From Nocardioides gansuensis (lineage in GTDB: Bacteria > Actinomycetota > Actinomycetes > Propionibacteriales > Nocardioidaceae): 64,000 nt of DNA. Location of the stretch: positions 186,001 to 250,000 of the forward strand of contig NZ_QDGZ01000004.1 in assembly GCF_003076135.1 (NCBI RefSeq). The letters are read 5' to 3'. Below are positions 24,714-33,522 of the stretch, one piece after another (the stretch's first letter is position 1; every line of letters starts with the position of its first letter). The position numbers and the translations under genes are program-made. Below the pieces are notes generated by a model. The model was given only the letters and a program-made list of their open reading frames with translations, did no database searches and was not told where the DNA came from.

Positions 24714-25904
24714 ATGACCGACCAGTCCTGGCGCGCGCCGATCCTCCACGTCGACATGGACGCGTTCTACGCGTCGGTGGCGACCCGCGACCGGCCCGAG
24801 CTGGCCGACGTACCCGTGATCGTGGGCGGGGGCAGCCGGGGCGTCGTCCTCTCGGCCAACTACCTCGCCCGCAAGAGCGGCGTCCGCTCGGCGCTGCCGA
24901 TGACCCGGGCGCGGCGACTGTGCCCGCACGCCGTGGTGATCCCGCCCGACTTCGAGACCTTCGGCCAGGTGTCGGCGTCGGTGATGGAGTGCTTCCGGAG
25001 GGTCACCCCGATCGTCGAGGCCCTGTCGCTGGACGAGGCGTTCCTCGACGTCCGGGGCGCGACCCGGCGGCTGGGCTCCCCGGCCGAGATCGCCGAGCAG
25101 GTGCGCACCACGATCCACGACGAGCAGGGCATCACCTGCTCGGTCGGCGTCGCGGCCACGGTGTCGGTTGCCAAGCTCGCCAGCCGTCGGGCCAAGCCCG
25201 ACGGGGTGGTCGTGGTGCCGCCGGCCCAGGTCACGGCGTTCCTCCACCCCCTCGACGTGGGCGAGCTGTGGGGCGTGGGCGAGAAGACCCGCGACATGCT
25301 GCACCGCCTCGGCCTCGTCACCGTCGGCGACGTCGCCCACACGCCGGTGCAGACGCTCCAGCGCGTGGTCGGCCACCAGCTCGGCGGTCACCTCCACGAC
25401 CTCGCGTGGGGCACCGACCGCCGCGCCCTCACCCCGCGAGCCGGTCCGCACGAGCCCGACCGGTCGATGGGCGCCGACGAGACGTTCGCCCGCGACACCG
25501 ACGACCCCGAGGTGATCCGGCGCGAGCTGCTGCGGCTCTCCAGCAGGGTCGCCACGCGGATGCGCACCGCGGGGGTGGCCGGGCGCACGGTGACGCTCAA
25601 GGTCAGATTCGCCGACTTCACCACGCTGACGCGCTCGCGCACGCTGCCCGAGGCCACCGACGTCACCGTGGAGATCCATCACACCGCCACCAGCCTCTTC
25701 GACGCCCTCGGGCTGCAGCGCGCCCGGCTCCGGCTGGTGGGAGTGCGGGTGGAGGGCCTGGTGCCGCGTGAGACGGTGCACCGCCAGCTGGTGCTGGGCG
25801 AGCGTGACCACGGTTGGGCGGACGCCGACCGGGCCGTCGACCGGGCCACTCGCCGGTTCGGCAACGCCGCAGTCCGCCCGGCAAGCCTGCTCAGGCCGGC
25901 GTGA
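24714..25904 (+). CDS. dinB: DNA polymerase IV (Y family)
   Basis: A 396-residue translesion polymerase. The palm has HVDMDAFYASV (Asp14) and SLDEAFLDV (Asp107, Glu108), so all three catalytic acids are intact. Fingers, HhH thumb (WGVGEKTRDMLHRLGLVTVGDVA) and the little-finger domain (TVTLKVRFADFTTLTRS) follow. A QLVLGE sequence near residue 360 resembles the beta-clamp motif. This intact active site separates it from ImuB, the inactive partner usual beside actinobacterial DnaE2. AGGGG lies upstream of the ATG. It is the last gene of the LexA-headed cluster. Confidence 0.93.
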   Translation: MTDQSWRAPILHVDMDAFYASVATRDRPELADVPVIVGGGSRGVVLSANYLARKSGVRSALPMTRARRLCPHAVVIPPDFETFGQVSASVMECFRRVTPIVEALSLDEAFLDVRGATRRLGSPAEIAEQVRTTIHDEQGITCSVGVAATVSVAKLASRRAKPDGVVVVPPAQVTAFLHPLDVGELWGVGEKTRDMLHRLGLVTVGDVAHTPVQTLQRVVGHQLGGHLHDLAWGTDRRALTPRAGPHEPDRSMGADETFARDTDDPEVIRRELLRLSSRVATRMRTAGVAGRTVTLKVRFADFTTLTRSRTLPEATDVTVEIHHTATSLFDALGLQRARLRLVGVRVEGLVPRETVHRQLVLGERDHGWADADRAVDRATRRFGNAAVRPASLLRPA

Positions 25905-25961
25905 GCACAGATGGCCGGGCCAATTTCGGGGCTCGCCCTACCCCCTGCGCGAGGGCGTGCC

Positions 25962-25967
25962 TAGACT
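25962..25967 (+). promoter_or_regulatory. Candidate -10 for DUF3040 gene
   Basis: TAGACT, giving a transcript start near 25974 and a leader of about 38 nt that carries GAGGAGGA before the GTG at 26012. No clear -35 is visible. Confidence 0.4.
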
Positions 25968-26011
25968 TGAAGACACGCAAGGTGCGAGCCCGACTGGGTG
26001 GAGGAGGAACC

Positions 26012-26452
26012 GTGCCACTGTCGGAGGAAGAGCTGCGACTGCTCGAGCAGATGGAGCGCGCCCTCGTGGAGGAGGATCCCAAGCTGGCCTCCACCCTCCG
26101 GGGCACGTCGCTCCAGCGCGCTGCGCGCCGTCGAGCGATCATCAGCGGAGTCGTCTTCGTGGCCGGCATCGCCCTCCTCACGACCGGGGTGATCACCAGC
26201 CTCGCCGTCGTCGGCATCATCGGCTTCGTCGTGATGCTGCTCGCGGCCACCATCGCCGTGGCCTCGCTGCGCAACCCCGCGCCGATGACCATGCCCCACC
26301 CCCACCTCCGCGAGACCCGCCACGACGGCTTCGGCGTCGTCGACGGTGGTCGCGGCCACCGCCCCCACCGCACCCGTCGGCCGCGCCCCTCCGGCTCCTT
26401 CATGGAGCGGATGGAGGAGCGCTGGCGTCGTCGCCGCGAGCAGGGCCTCTGA
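26012..26452 (+). CDS. DUF3040 membrane protein
   Basis: A 146-residue protein. The N-terminal MPLSEEELRLLEQMERALVEEDPKLASTL is the DUF3040 hallmark. Two adjacent membrane helices (about 45-65 and 67-87) follow, then a His/Arg-rich C-terminal tail (RRWRRRRE-like). The function is unknown. An equivalent gene (Rv2169c) lies in the same neighbourhood in M. tuberculosis. The GTG start has a strong GAGGAGGA site. It is convergent with the transglutaminase gene across a 302-bp repeat-rich gap. Confidence 0.85.
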   Translation: MPLSEEELRLLEQMERALVEEDPKLASTLRGTSLQRAARRRAIISGVVFVAGIALLTTGVITSLAVVGIIGFVVMLLAATIAVASLRNPAPMTMPHPHLRETRHDGFGVVDGGRGHRPHRTRRPRPSGSFMERMEERWRRRREQGL

Positions 26453-26521
26453 CCCTCCGCCGACCGCGCCGCCGAGCGACAGGTCAGTACGCCTTGGGTG
26501 CAGTCGCTTCGACGCACTGGC

Positions 26522-26568
26522 GGTGACCCGGCAACCGTGTCGCCGCGGCGAATGGTTGCTGTCCCACC
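26522..26568. repeat. 47-nt hairpin element, copy 1
   Basis: Outer arms GGTGACCCGGCAACC and GGTTGCTGTCCCACC pair at 11 of 15 positions; the core holds the palindrome CGCCGCGGCG. Confidence 0.6.
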
Positions 26569-26606
26569 TCCCGATTGGGCGAGTCGCCGAGACACGCCGC
26601 ACGGCC

Positions 26607-26653
26607 GGTGACCTGGCAACCATTGCGCGGCCGCAGACGGTTGCTGGCTCACC
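26607..26653. repeat. 47-nt hairpin element, copy 2
   Basis: Same length and ends as copy 1, starting 85 bp later. Arms GGTGACCTGGCAACC and GGTTGCTGGCTCACC pair at 12 of 15 positions, with a GCGGCCGC core. The two copies clearly share an origin. Confidence 0.6.
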
Positions 26654-26671
26654 GCCCGCGAAGCCACCTGG

Positions 26672-26757
26672 CGTGTGCAGACGCGCCGACTCGGCCCCAG
26701 GGGCGTGTACAGACGCGCCGACTCGGCACCGGGGGCGTGTACAGACGCGCCGACTCA
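26672..26757 (-). repeat. 32-bp tandem repeat array A (3 units)
   Basis: Units start at 26672, 26704 and 26736, an exact 32-bp period. Each is a 24-bp core plus 8 variable bases. On the minus strand the core starts GCCGAGTCGGC (an 11-bp palindrome) and runs on to GCGTCTG(C/T)ACACG. The unit nearest the transglutaminase gene supplies that gene's TGA stop codon. Confidence 0.9.
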
Positions 26758-29136
26758 CTCGACCCGGTCGACCACGCCGCCGGCGGTCGCCACTTGGACG
26801 GGGGCCTCTCCCCGTGAGGGTGCCGTGGAGACCGTGCGCCCGCGGGGGTCGAGCCGCAGCGACCGCGGCCACCACGTCGCGCGGCGCAGGGTGCGGCGGG
26901 ACACCCCGGCGGTGAGCGCCGCTTCGACGGCCGTGACGTCGGCGCGGAGGGCGGCGAGGTCGGACTCCCCGGGCTCGCGGGCGTAGCGCGACCGCTCCAG
27001 TGCGCCGACCAGCCGGTCCAGGGCGTCGGCGGCCTCGGGTGCCTGCTCGCGGCCTCGCACCGGCCGCTCGACCCGGTCGGCGTCCTCGCCGGGCCGGCCG
27101 AAGACCCGCCCGAGCCACGCGCCCTGGGCGCGGGGTGACCGGCCTGCCGGCCAGGCATGGCCGAGGTCGGTCGCGACCGACCGCAGCTCCAGCCAGAGCT
27201 CCTCGATCCCGCCTGCCAGGCGACGCCGACGTCGCGCCTGCCGCAGGAAGCGGGGGAGCAGCACGAGCGCGAGGAGGACGAGCAGGCCGGCCGCCACCCC
27301 GAGGACCATGCCCCGCGGCAGCACGCTGTCGTCCGAGGAGCCGGTGCCGCTGCCGGTGTCGGGTGCGGCGGGCGGCTCGGTGGGACGCGTGGGCCGTTCT
27401 TGGCCCGCGCCACTGGCGCCGGGGGAGACCGACGGCAGCGGGCCGCTCAGCTGGCCTTGGGTGTAGGACGGCACCTGGGGCGCGCGGCTGCCCGGAGTCG
27501 GCTCGAACCGCATCCAGCCCGATCCGGGGAAGTAGAGCTCCGGCCAGGCGTGCAGGTCCCACGCGGAGAACTCCCAGCGGTCGTCGCCGACAGACCGCGG
27601 TATCAGGAAGCCGACCGAGACCCGGGCGGGGATCCCGAGCGTGCGCGCCATGATCGCCATGGTGGCGGCGAACTGCTCGCAGTAGCCGCTGCGCTCCTCG
27701 AGGAACGCGCTCATGTCGTCGCCGTCACCGGCCTCCTCGACCGCGCTCGCGTCGTAGACGAACCCGCCCTCCTCGCGGAACCACTGCTGGAGCGCGACGG
27801 CCTTCTGGAACCGCGTGGGGGCCTGCGCCGTCACCTCCGACGCGAGCTCGCGCACCTGCGGGCTGAGGTCGGCCGGCACGTCGGAGAAGATCGGCCGCAC
27901 CAGGGCCGTGCCCGGCATCGAGGCGTCGAGCCGCTGCTGCTCGTAGTCGAGCGCGACAGCCGTGAAGTCATAGCTGAGCCCGGCGGTGGTCTGGTCCTCC
28001 TCCGAGGAGATGAAGTCCATCGTCGAGATGTCGTAGCGCCACAGCGGCGGCGCCTGCACCTCGGTGACGTGCTCGCTGGTCGGCAGCCAGGTGGACCGGA
28101 AGTCCTCGCTGACGTCGACGTGGTGCTGCTGCTCGGTGCGCCGCAGCGCGCGGTCGACGCCCTGCAGGCCCGGGAGCTCGGAGCCGGCCGTCTGCTCCTC
28201 GGGGATCTCGCGGTCGCCCGGGCTCCACGTGTTGTCGGCGAAGTGGGTGAGCACCGAGAGCCGGAGATAGCTGGGCCGCGCCCCGCGCGTCTCGACGTAC
28301 ACCAGCGGGACGTCCTCGCCCCGCTGGAGGTCGCGGCGCATGTCCAGCAGCGGGTCCTCGACCTCGATCTCGCGGGTGCCCGGGCCCGTGCCCGGCAGCA
28401 GGGTGAGCTCCAGGGTGGGCACGGCCATCGGCAGGAGGAGCGCCGACGCCGTGGCCACGGCGCCCAGCGAGAAGGCGGTGTGCCGCACGGCGCCGGTGCG
28501 GACGCCGAACGCCGTGAGGTCGCCGTCGATCCCGCCCAGGGTGCGTCCCCAGCGATCGATGTGGTCGTCGTGCTGCAGGAAGACCATCGCCAGGTAACCC
28601 GCAGCCGCCGCCAGGAACACCCACCAGGAGACGCTGTCGCCAGTGAGGGTCGCCGGCATGCTGTACGCCGCGAGGAGGACGAGGCCGGAGGCCGTGACCC
28701 GGTCGAGGCTGCCCGCCACGACGTCGAGGGCCAGCACGACCAGCAGCCCGCCGACGAGCAGGATGGGATGGACCGGCGGGGCATGGGGCGGAACGGGCGC
28801 GGCGTACAGCCGCGAGGACTCCAGCGCTGCCTGCCAGTGGGCGCCGAAGGACGCGAGGGTCGTGTCGGTGGGGAAGGGGTTGCCGGCGACGTTCGCGAGG
28901 AGGAGACCGCCCGCCACGAGCACCTGGAGCGCGATCACGGCGACCGTCGGCACGCGCAGCCAGCGCAGGGCTGCTCCGCCCGCGCACAGGAGGAGGGCCG
29001 CGAAGAGCAGCGGCATCATCACCTCCGAGGAGTCGGAGGTGAGCACGCGCCAGGAGAGCAGCGTGGCCCAGCCGGTCAGCGCGGTGACGACCGCGTGGAG
29101 CAGGGCGCGGGGGAGCGGGGGGCGGACGCGGCTCAT
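26755..29136 (-). CDS. TgpA-type transglutaminase-like membrane protein
   Basis: A 793-residue protein. About six to seven N-terminal helices (to about residue 210) precede an extracellular part containing a transglutaminase-like domain (about 455-545), then one more helix near residue 610 and a cytoplasmic Arg-rich C-terminus. The catalytic triad regions are visible: Cys in RSGYCEQFAATMA, His in HAWPELYFPGSGW, and the acidic residue in FEPTPG. It probably acts on peptide bonds at the cell surface. Start ATG 29136 overlaps the DUF58 stop by 4 bp (ATGA). It is the third gene of a MoxR-DUF58-transglutaminase operon. Confidence 0.88.
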   Translation of the reverse strand: MSRVRPPLPRALLHAVVTALTGWATLLSWRVLTSDSSEVMMPLLFAALLLCAGGAALRWLRVPTVAVIALQVLVAGGLLLANVAGNPFPTDTTLASFGAHWQAALESSRLYAAPVPPHAPPVHPILLVGGLLVVLALDVVAGSLDRVTASGLVLLAAYSMPATLTGDSVSWWVFLAAAAGYLAMVFLQHDDHIDRWGRTLGGIDGDLTAFGVRTGAVRHTAFSLGAVATASALLLPMAVPTLELTLLPGTGPGTREIEVEDPLLDMRRDLQRGEDVPLVYVETRGARPSYLRLSVLTHFADNTWSPGDREIPEEQTAGSELPGLQGVDRALRRTEQQHHVDVSEDFRSTWLPTSEHVTEVQAPPLWRYDISTMDFISSEEDQTTAGLSYDFTAVALDYEQQRLDASMPGTALVRPIFSDVPADLSPQVRELASEVTAQAPTRFQKAVALQQWFREEGGFVYDASAVEEAGDGDDMSAFLEERSGYCEQFAATMAIMARTLGIPARVSVGFLIPRSVGDDRWEFSAWDLHAWPELYFPGSGWMRFEPTPGSRAPQVPSYTQGQLSGPLPSVSPGASGAGQERPTRPTEPPAAPDTGSGTGSSDDSVLPRGMVLGVAAGLLVLLALVLLPRFLRQARRRRRLAGGIEELWLELRSVATDLGHAWPAGRSPRAQGAWLGRVFGRPGEDADRVERPVRGREQAPEAADALDRLVGALERSRYAREPGESDLAALRADVTAVEAALTAGVSRRTLRRATWWPRSLRLDPRGRTVSTAPSRGEAPVQVATAGGVVDRVE

Positions 29137-30378
29137 GTGCCCACCCGCTGCCGGGTGCCCACCCGTCCGAGCGACTGCCATGCGACCTCCAGCCGGTCGC
29201 GGGGACCGAGGCCGACGGCCTGCCAGCCCAGAGCGCCGAGCGCGGCGGGGCCGTCGCCGCCGAGCGCCGGGAGGTGGGGGGCCCAGGCGTCGACGTCGAG
29301 TGCGACCGCCATCGCGGTCGCCGCCTGGTGCTGGAGGCGGCGGAGGAAGCCGTTGTCGCTGTCGGTGATGCCGCCCAGCACGGCGACGAGCAGCCCGCCG
29401 TGCCCGGGCTCAGCCAGCCAGCCGGCGTCCGGGTGGGGGGTGTGGTCGACCTGCACGACGGCCAGCGCCTCGAGGAGCGGGGCCACGTCGACCCCGGAGC
29501 TGTGCGCGTGCCAGGCCGCGCCCCGCTGCTCGCCTGCCGCGGTCACCAGGCGCACGAGATAGCCGCGCTGGCTCAGGTGTACGGCGATGGAGGCGGCGAC
29601 GGAGACGGCCGACTCCAACGACGAGGCGATGCCCTGGCCGCGGTGGGCGACCAGCCGGTTGTCGAGGTAGACGGTGGCGCGGGACTGCCACGGCTGTTCC
29701 TCCCGGCGCACCATCAGCTCGCCGACGCGGGCGGAGCTGCGCCAGTGCACGCGCCGGAGGTCGTCGCCGCGGCGGTACTCCCGCACGGTGACGTCCTCGG
29801 CGCTTCCGGTGGCGAAGGCCCGGGGCCGGTTGTCGCCCGAGCCGGTCCACGCACCCCCGAGCGGGATCGTCGGCAGGGCGACCGTGCGCGGAGTCACCGT
29901 GAGCCCCACCGTGGTGTGGAAGGCGCGCCCGAGCTCGACCAGGCCGAACGGGTCGGTCACCCGGACCGTCATCGGGCCGATCTCGAAGTGGCCACGGACG
30001 TCGGAGCGCACCTGGTAGGTGACGTGGCGACGCCAGCCCTGCCCGATGCCGTCCAGGACGAAGCGTGGCCGGGTGCCGAGGACGTAGGGGAGCTGGTCCT
30101 CGAGCAGCAGCACCCCCGTCGGCGTGCGGGCCTCGTTCGTCAGGGTGAGGTCGACGCGCGAGGGCTGGCCGGCGGAGACGAGCTGGGGGTGCACCGTGCG
30201 CACCAGGGCCAGCCGGTAGCGCGACCGGCCGATCCAGGCGGCGGCCAGGATCGGGAGCAGTCCGACGAGCACGCCCACCCGCACGATCGTGGGGTGGCCG
30301 GTGACGATGGCACAGGCGATGGCCGTGACTCCGGCAGCGAGGAAGGCCCGTCCGCGGACGGTCAGCGAGGCCAGGGCC

Positions 30379-30386
<8 letters not shown>
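29133..30386 (-). CDS. DUF58 domain protein
   Basis: A 417-residue protein with two N-terminal helices (about 9-50). An Ig-like part then leads to the DUF58 core, marked by FATGSAEDVTVREYRRGDDLRRVHWRSSARVGELMVRREEQP, the family's signature block. The region resembles a von Willebrand A fold. DUF58 proteins act with MoxR ATPases, probably in assembling or metal-loading membrane proteins. The GTG at 30386 overlaps the end of the MoxR gene by 8 bp; it lacks a strong ribosome site, so coupling is likely. Confidence 0.85.
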
Positions 30387-31353
<967 letters not shown>

Positions 31354-31410
31354 GTCCGCCGTATCCCCTCGTCCAGTGCCTCAGCCCCAACCTAGGACCA
31401 CGCGCAAGAT

Positions 31411-31453
31411 AACCGGTCCGGTTTTGCTCCACCTTTCGCTCCACTTTCCTCCA
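31411..31453 (-). promoter_or_regulatory. Second TGGAG repeat cluster and palindrome
   Basis: AACCGGTCCGGTT (31411-31423) is a perfect odd-centred palindrome. Next to it the minus strand reads TGGAG at 31450-31453, 31440-31443 and 31428-31431 (positions of the TCCA complement), 10 and 12 bp apart. The repeats are similar to the MraZ boxes before mraZ but face moxR. Confidence 0.45.
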
Positions 31454-31649
31454 CCACCGGCCGCAGCGCCTCCCCACCGGTGCTCCACACGGGCCCTCCG
31501 CGACGCACCACCAGGCGGCGTACGACGCGCTGACCTGCGCCTTTGTGCCAGCACGCCCCAACCCGGCTGCCCGGACAGCCGCGAGGCCGCCAGCGCCGCC
31601 CTCGACGCGACCCGCGGCCCGTTCGCGGAGGAATTCATGCGCGGAATGG

Positions 31650-31696
31650 TTGACGGTGGAGGGAAGTGGGGTAAAGTGGAGCGCAGTGGGGGACAG
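31650..31696 (+). promoter_or_regulatory. mraZ promoter with four MraZ boxes
   Basis: TTGACG (31650-31655) and TAAAGT (31672-31677) form a promoter with a 16-bp spacer. Four direct repeats TGGRG-N3-AG start at 31657, 31667, 31677 and 31687, an exact 10-bp period. They cover the spacer, the -10 and the start site. MraZ of Escherichia coli binds TGGG repeats with this phasing upstream of its own gene, so autorepression is predicted. Confidence 0.8.
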
Positions 31697-31720
31697 GGGT
31701 CGAATCGTGGGAGGTGCCGG

Positions 31721-32149
31721 ATGTTCTTCGGCACCTACACGCCCAAGCTCGACGAGAAGGGGCGGCTCTTCCTCCCGGCCAAGTTCAGGGACCAGCTCAC
31801 GGAGGGACTCGTGGTGACTCGAGGTCAGGAGCGCTGTCTGACGGTCTGGTCCATGGAGGACTTCGGCCGGCTGACCGAGCGCCTGCGCGAGGCGCCGGTC
31901 ACCAACAAGGGCACTCGTGACTACGTCCGCATGCTGTTCGCCGCCGCTTCCCACGAGGTGCCGGACAAGCAGGGGCGCATCTCGATCCCGCCGGCACTGC
32001 GCGAGTACGCGTCGCTGAACAAGGACGTCGTCGTCATCGGCTCGATGAACCGCATCGAGATCTGGGACCCGGCCTCCTGGACGGCCTACTCCGAGGAGCA
32101 GGAGCAGAAGTTCTCCGAGCTCAGCGACGAGGTCTTCCCCGGCATCTGA
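31721..32149 (+). CDS. mraZ: Transcriptional regulator MraZ
   Basis: A 142-residue protein with two AbrB-like repeats. [26 protein letters not shown] opens the first, and [20 protein letters not shown] lies in the second, each with the DxKGR/DxQGR loop. MraZ forms ring-shaped oligomers that bind repeated boxes upstream of the dcw cluster, and four such boxes precede this gene. A GGGAGGTG site precedes the ATG. It heads the division/cell-wall cluster. Confidence 0.95.
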   Translation: MFFGTYTPKLDEKGRLFLPAKFRDQLTEGLVVTRGQERCLTVWSMEDFGRLTERLREAPVTNKGTRDYVRMLFAAASHEVPDKQGRISIPPALREYASLNKDVVVIGSMNRIEIWDPASWTAYSEEQEQKFSELSDEVFPGI

Positions 32150-32384
32150 CCCACCCCGTTCCACCCGGCACCACGAAGCAGCACCACAACTCCACAGCTG
32201 GCGAGCACACCGCAGCACCCGGTCTCGTGCCCGCTCCTTCGCGGCCTTCTGGGGCACCTTCCCCGGTTCCAGACGGCACTTCCCACCGAAGGAGCGGGCA
32301 GGGACCAGGTCCGGCGGCGGCTCGCCAGTGGCATTCCCACCCAGATTCCCCAGCAGCACAGTCAACGAGAAGCGGGTCGACACC
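32150..32384 (+). ncRNA. Candidate structured leader (mraW-motif-like)
   Basis: A perfect 14-bp inverted repeat, TGCCCGCTCCTTCG at 32228-32241 and its complement at 32287-32300, closes a 45-nt loop with a smaller GGGG/CCCC stem. It lies between mraZ and rsmH. A conserved actinobacterial RNA, the mraW motif, is known from this place; assignment here rests on position and structure only. Confidence 0.5.
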
Positions 32385-32531
32385 ATGGGCAACTCGACGC
32401 AGGGCGTGGCACCGCCGCAGCTGCGCGTGCGTGACCAGGCGCGCCAGGCCGCCACGCTGATGGCCTTCTCGGCCGTGACCTCCGCGGCCTTCGCCACGGC
32501 ACTCCTGGTCCTCACCCGGCTCGGTCGCTAG
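32385..32531 (+). CDS. Small single-pass membrane protein in dcw cluster
   Basis: A 48-residue protein. About 22 polar residues (with [11 protein letters not shown]) precede one hydrophobic helix (about 24-44) and a short basic end, RLGR. It lies between mraZ and rsmH, 10 bp before rsmH, with a GAGAAG element before the ATG. I recognise no family. Its place, size and good start site suggest a real division-related peptide, but it could be part of an untranslated leader. Confidence 0.55.
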   Translation: MGNSTQGVAPPQLRVRDQARQAATLMAFSAVTSAAFATALLVLTRLGR

Positions 32532-32541
32532 GTCCACGGAG

Positions 32542-33522
32542 ATGCCGACCCCCAGCCACGCCCCGGTCCTGCTCGACCGGGTCGTCGCTCTCCTGCAGCC
32601 CGCCCTCGCCCACGAGGGCGCCGTCATGGTCGACTGCACCCTCGGCCTGGGCGGCCACACCGAGGCGGTCCTCGAGCGGTGCGGCCTGGCCCGGGTGATC
32701 GGCATCGACCGCGACCCCCAGGCCCTCGCGTTGGCCTCCGAGAGGCTCGCCCCCTTCGGCGAGCGGTTCACGGCCGTGCACGCCGTCTACGACGAGATCG
32801 CCGACGTGATCGCCGAGCAGGGCCTGGAGAGCGTCGACGCCGTCCTTTTCGACCTCGGAGTCTCCTCGATGCAGCTCGACCTGCGCGAGCGCGGCTTCGC
32901 CTACGCCGAGGACGCGCCGCTCGACATGAGGATGGACCGCACCACCGGCCCGACCGCGGCAGACATCCTCAACACCTACTCCGCCGCCGAGCTGACCCGC
33001 GTGCTGCGCGACTACGGCGAGGAGAAGTTCGCCCGCAAGATCGCCGCGGCCATCGTCCGGCAGCGCGAGGTGGAGCCGTTCACCACGAGCGGCCGGCTCG
33101 TCGAGCTGCTGTACGCCGAGATCCCGGCGCCGGCCCGCCGCACCGGCGGCCACCCGGCGAAGCGCACGTTCCAGGCCCTGCGCATGGAGGTCAACGACGA
33201 GCTGGCCGTCCTGCGTCGCGCCATCCCGGCAGCCATCGACGCCATCAGCGTCGGCGGCCGGGTGGTCGTGGAGTCCTATCACTCGCTCGAGGACCGGCTC
33301 GTCAAGCGGGCCTTCGCCGAGGCCTCGCGCCTCGACGTACCCCACGACCTGCCGTTCGTCCCCGAGGGCGCCGAGCCCGCGCTGCGGCTCGTCACCCGCG
33401 GGGCCGAGCAGGCCGACCAGCACGAGATCGAGCAGAACCCGCGCGCAGCCTCCGTGCGGCTGCGGGCGATCGAACGCGTCCTTCCCCCGAATCGGCCCAC
33501 CCGTCGCCGAGGAGTCGCCTGA
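32542..33522 (+). CDS. rsmH: 16S rRNA m4C1402 methyltransferase
   Basis: A 326-residue RsmH (MraW). It N4-methylates C1402 of 16S rRNA using [13 protein letters not shown] at the N-terminus, [16 protein letters not shown] (motif I), [23 protein letters not shown] and [17 protein letters not shown] are family blocks; [12 protein letters not shown] lies near the C-terminus. An ACGGAG site lies just before the ATG. Its stop shares one base with the ftsL start (TGATG). Confidence 0.95.
   Translation: MPTPSHAPVLLDRVVALLQPALAHEGAVMVDCTLGLGGHTEAVLERCGLARVIGIDRDPQALALASERLAPFGERFTAVHAVYDEIADVIAEQGLESVDAVLFDLGVSSMQLDLRERGFAYAEDAPLDMRMDRTTGPTAADILNTYSAAELTRVLRDYGEEKFARKIAAAIVRQREVEPFTTSGRLVELLYAEIPAPARRTGGHPAKRTFQALRMEVNDELAVLRRAIPAAIDAISVGGRVVVESYHSLEDRLVKRAFAEASRLDVPHDLPFVPEGAEPALRLVTRGAEQADQHEIEQNPRAASVRLRAIERVLPPNRPTRRRGVA

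Larger units (their letters stand above)
26453..26754. other. Repeat-rich intergenic region, no gene
   Basis: A 302-bp gap between two convergent genes. It holds two related 47-nt hairpins (26522-26568 and 26607-26653) and then three tandem 32-bp units (from 26672). No ORF in it has a ribosome site or plausible protein. Confidence 0.8.
31354..31720. other. Divergent control region moxR/mraZ
   Basis: A 367-bp gap without a convincing gene. It holds a perfect 13-bp palindrome (31411-31423), three minus-strand TGGAG repeats (31428-31453), and the mraZ promoter with four MraZ boxes. The stretch 31460-31640 shows nothing clear. Confidence 0.75.

Noticed and set aside
24714..25904. Y-family gene as imuB
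   Set aside because: All three catalytic acidic residues and the full little-finger domain are present, whereas ImuB lacks catalytic residues and has a long C-terminal extension.
31460..31640. A gene in the moxR-mraZ gap
   Set aside because: Short frames lack ribosome sites and recognisable sequence, and they overlap the control elements.
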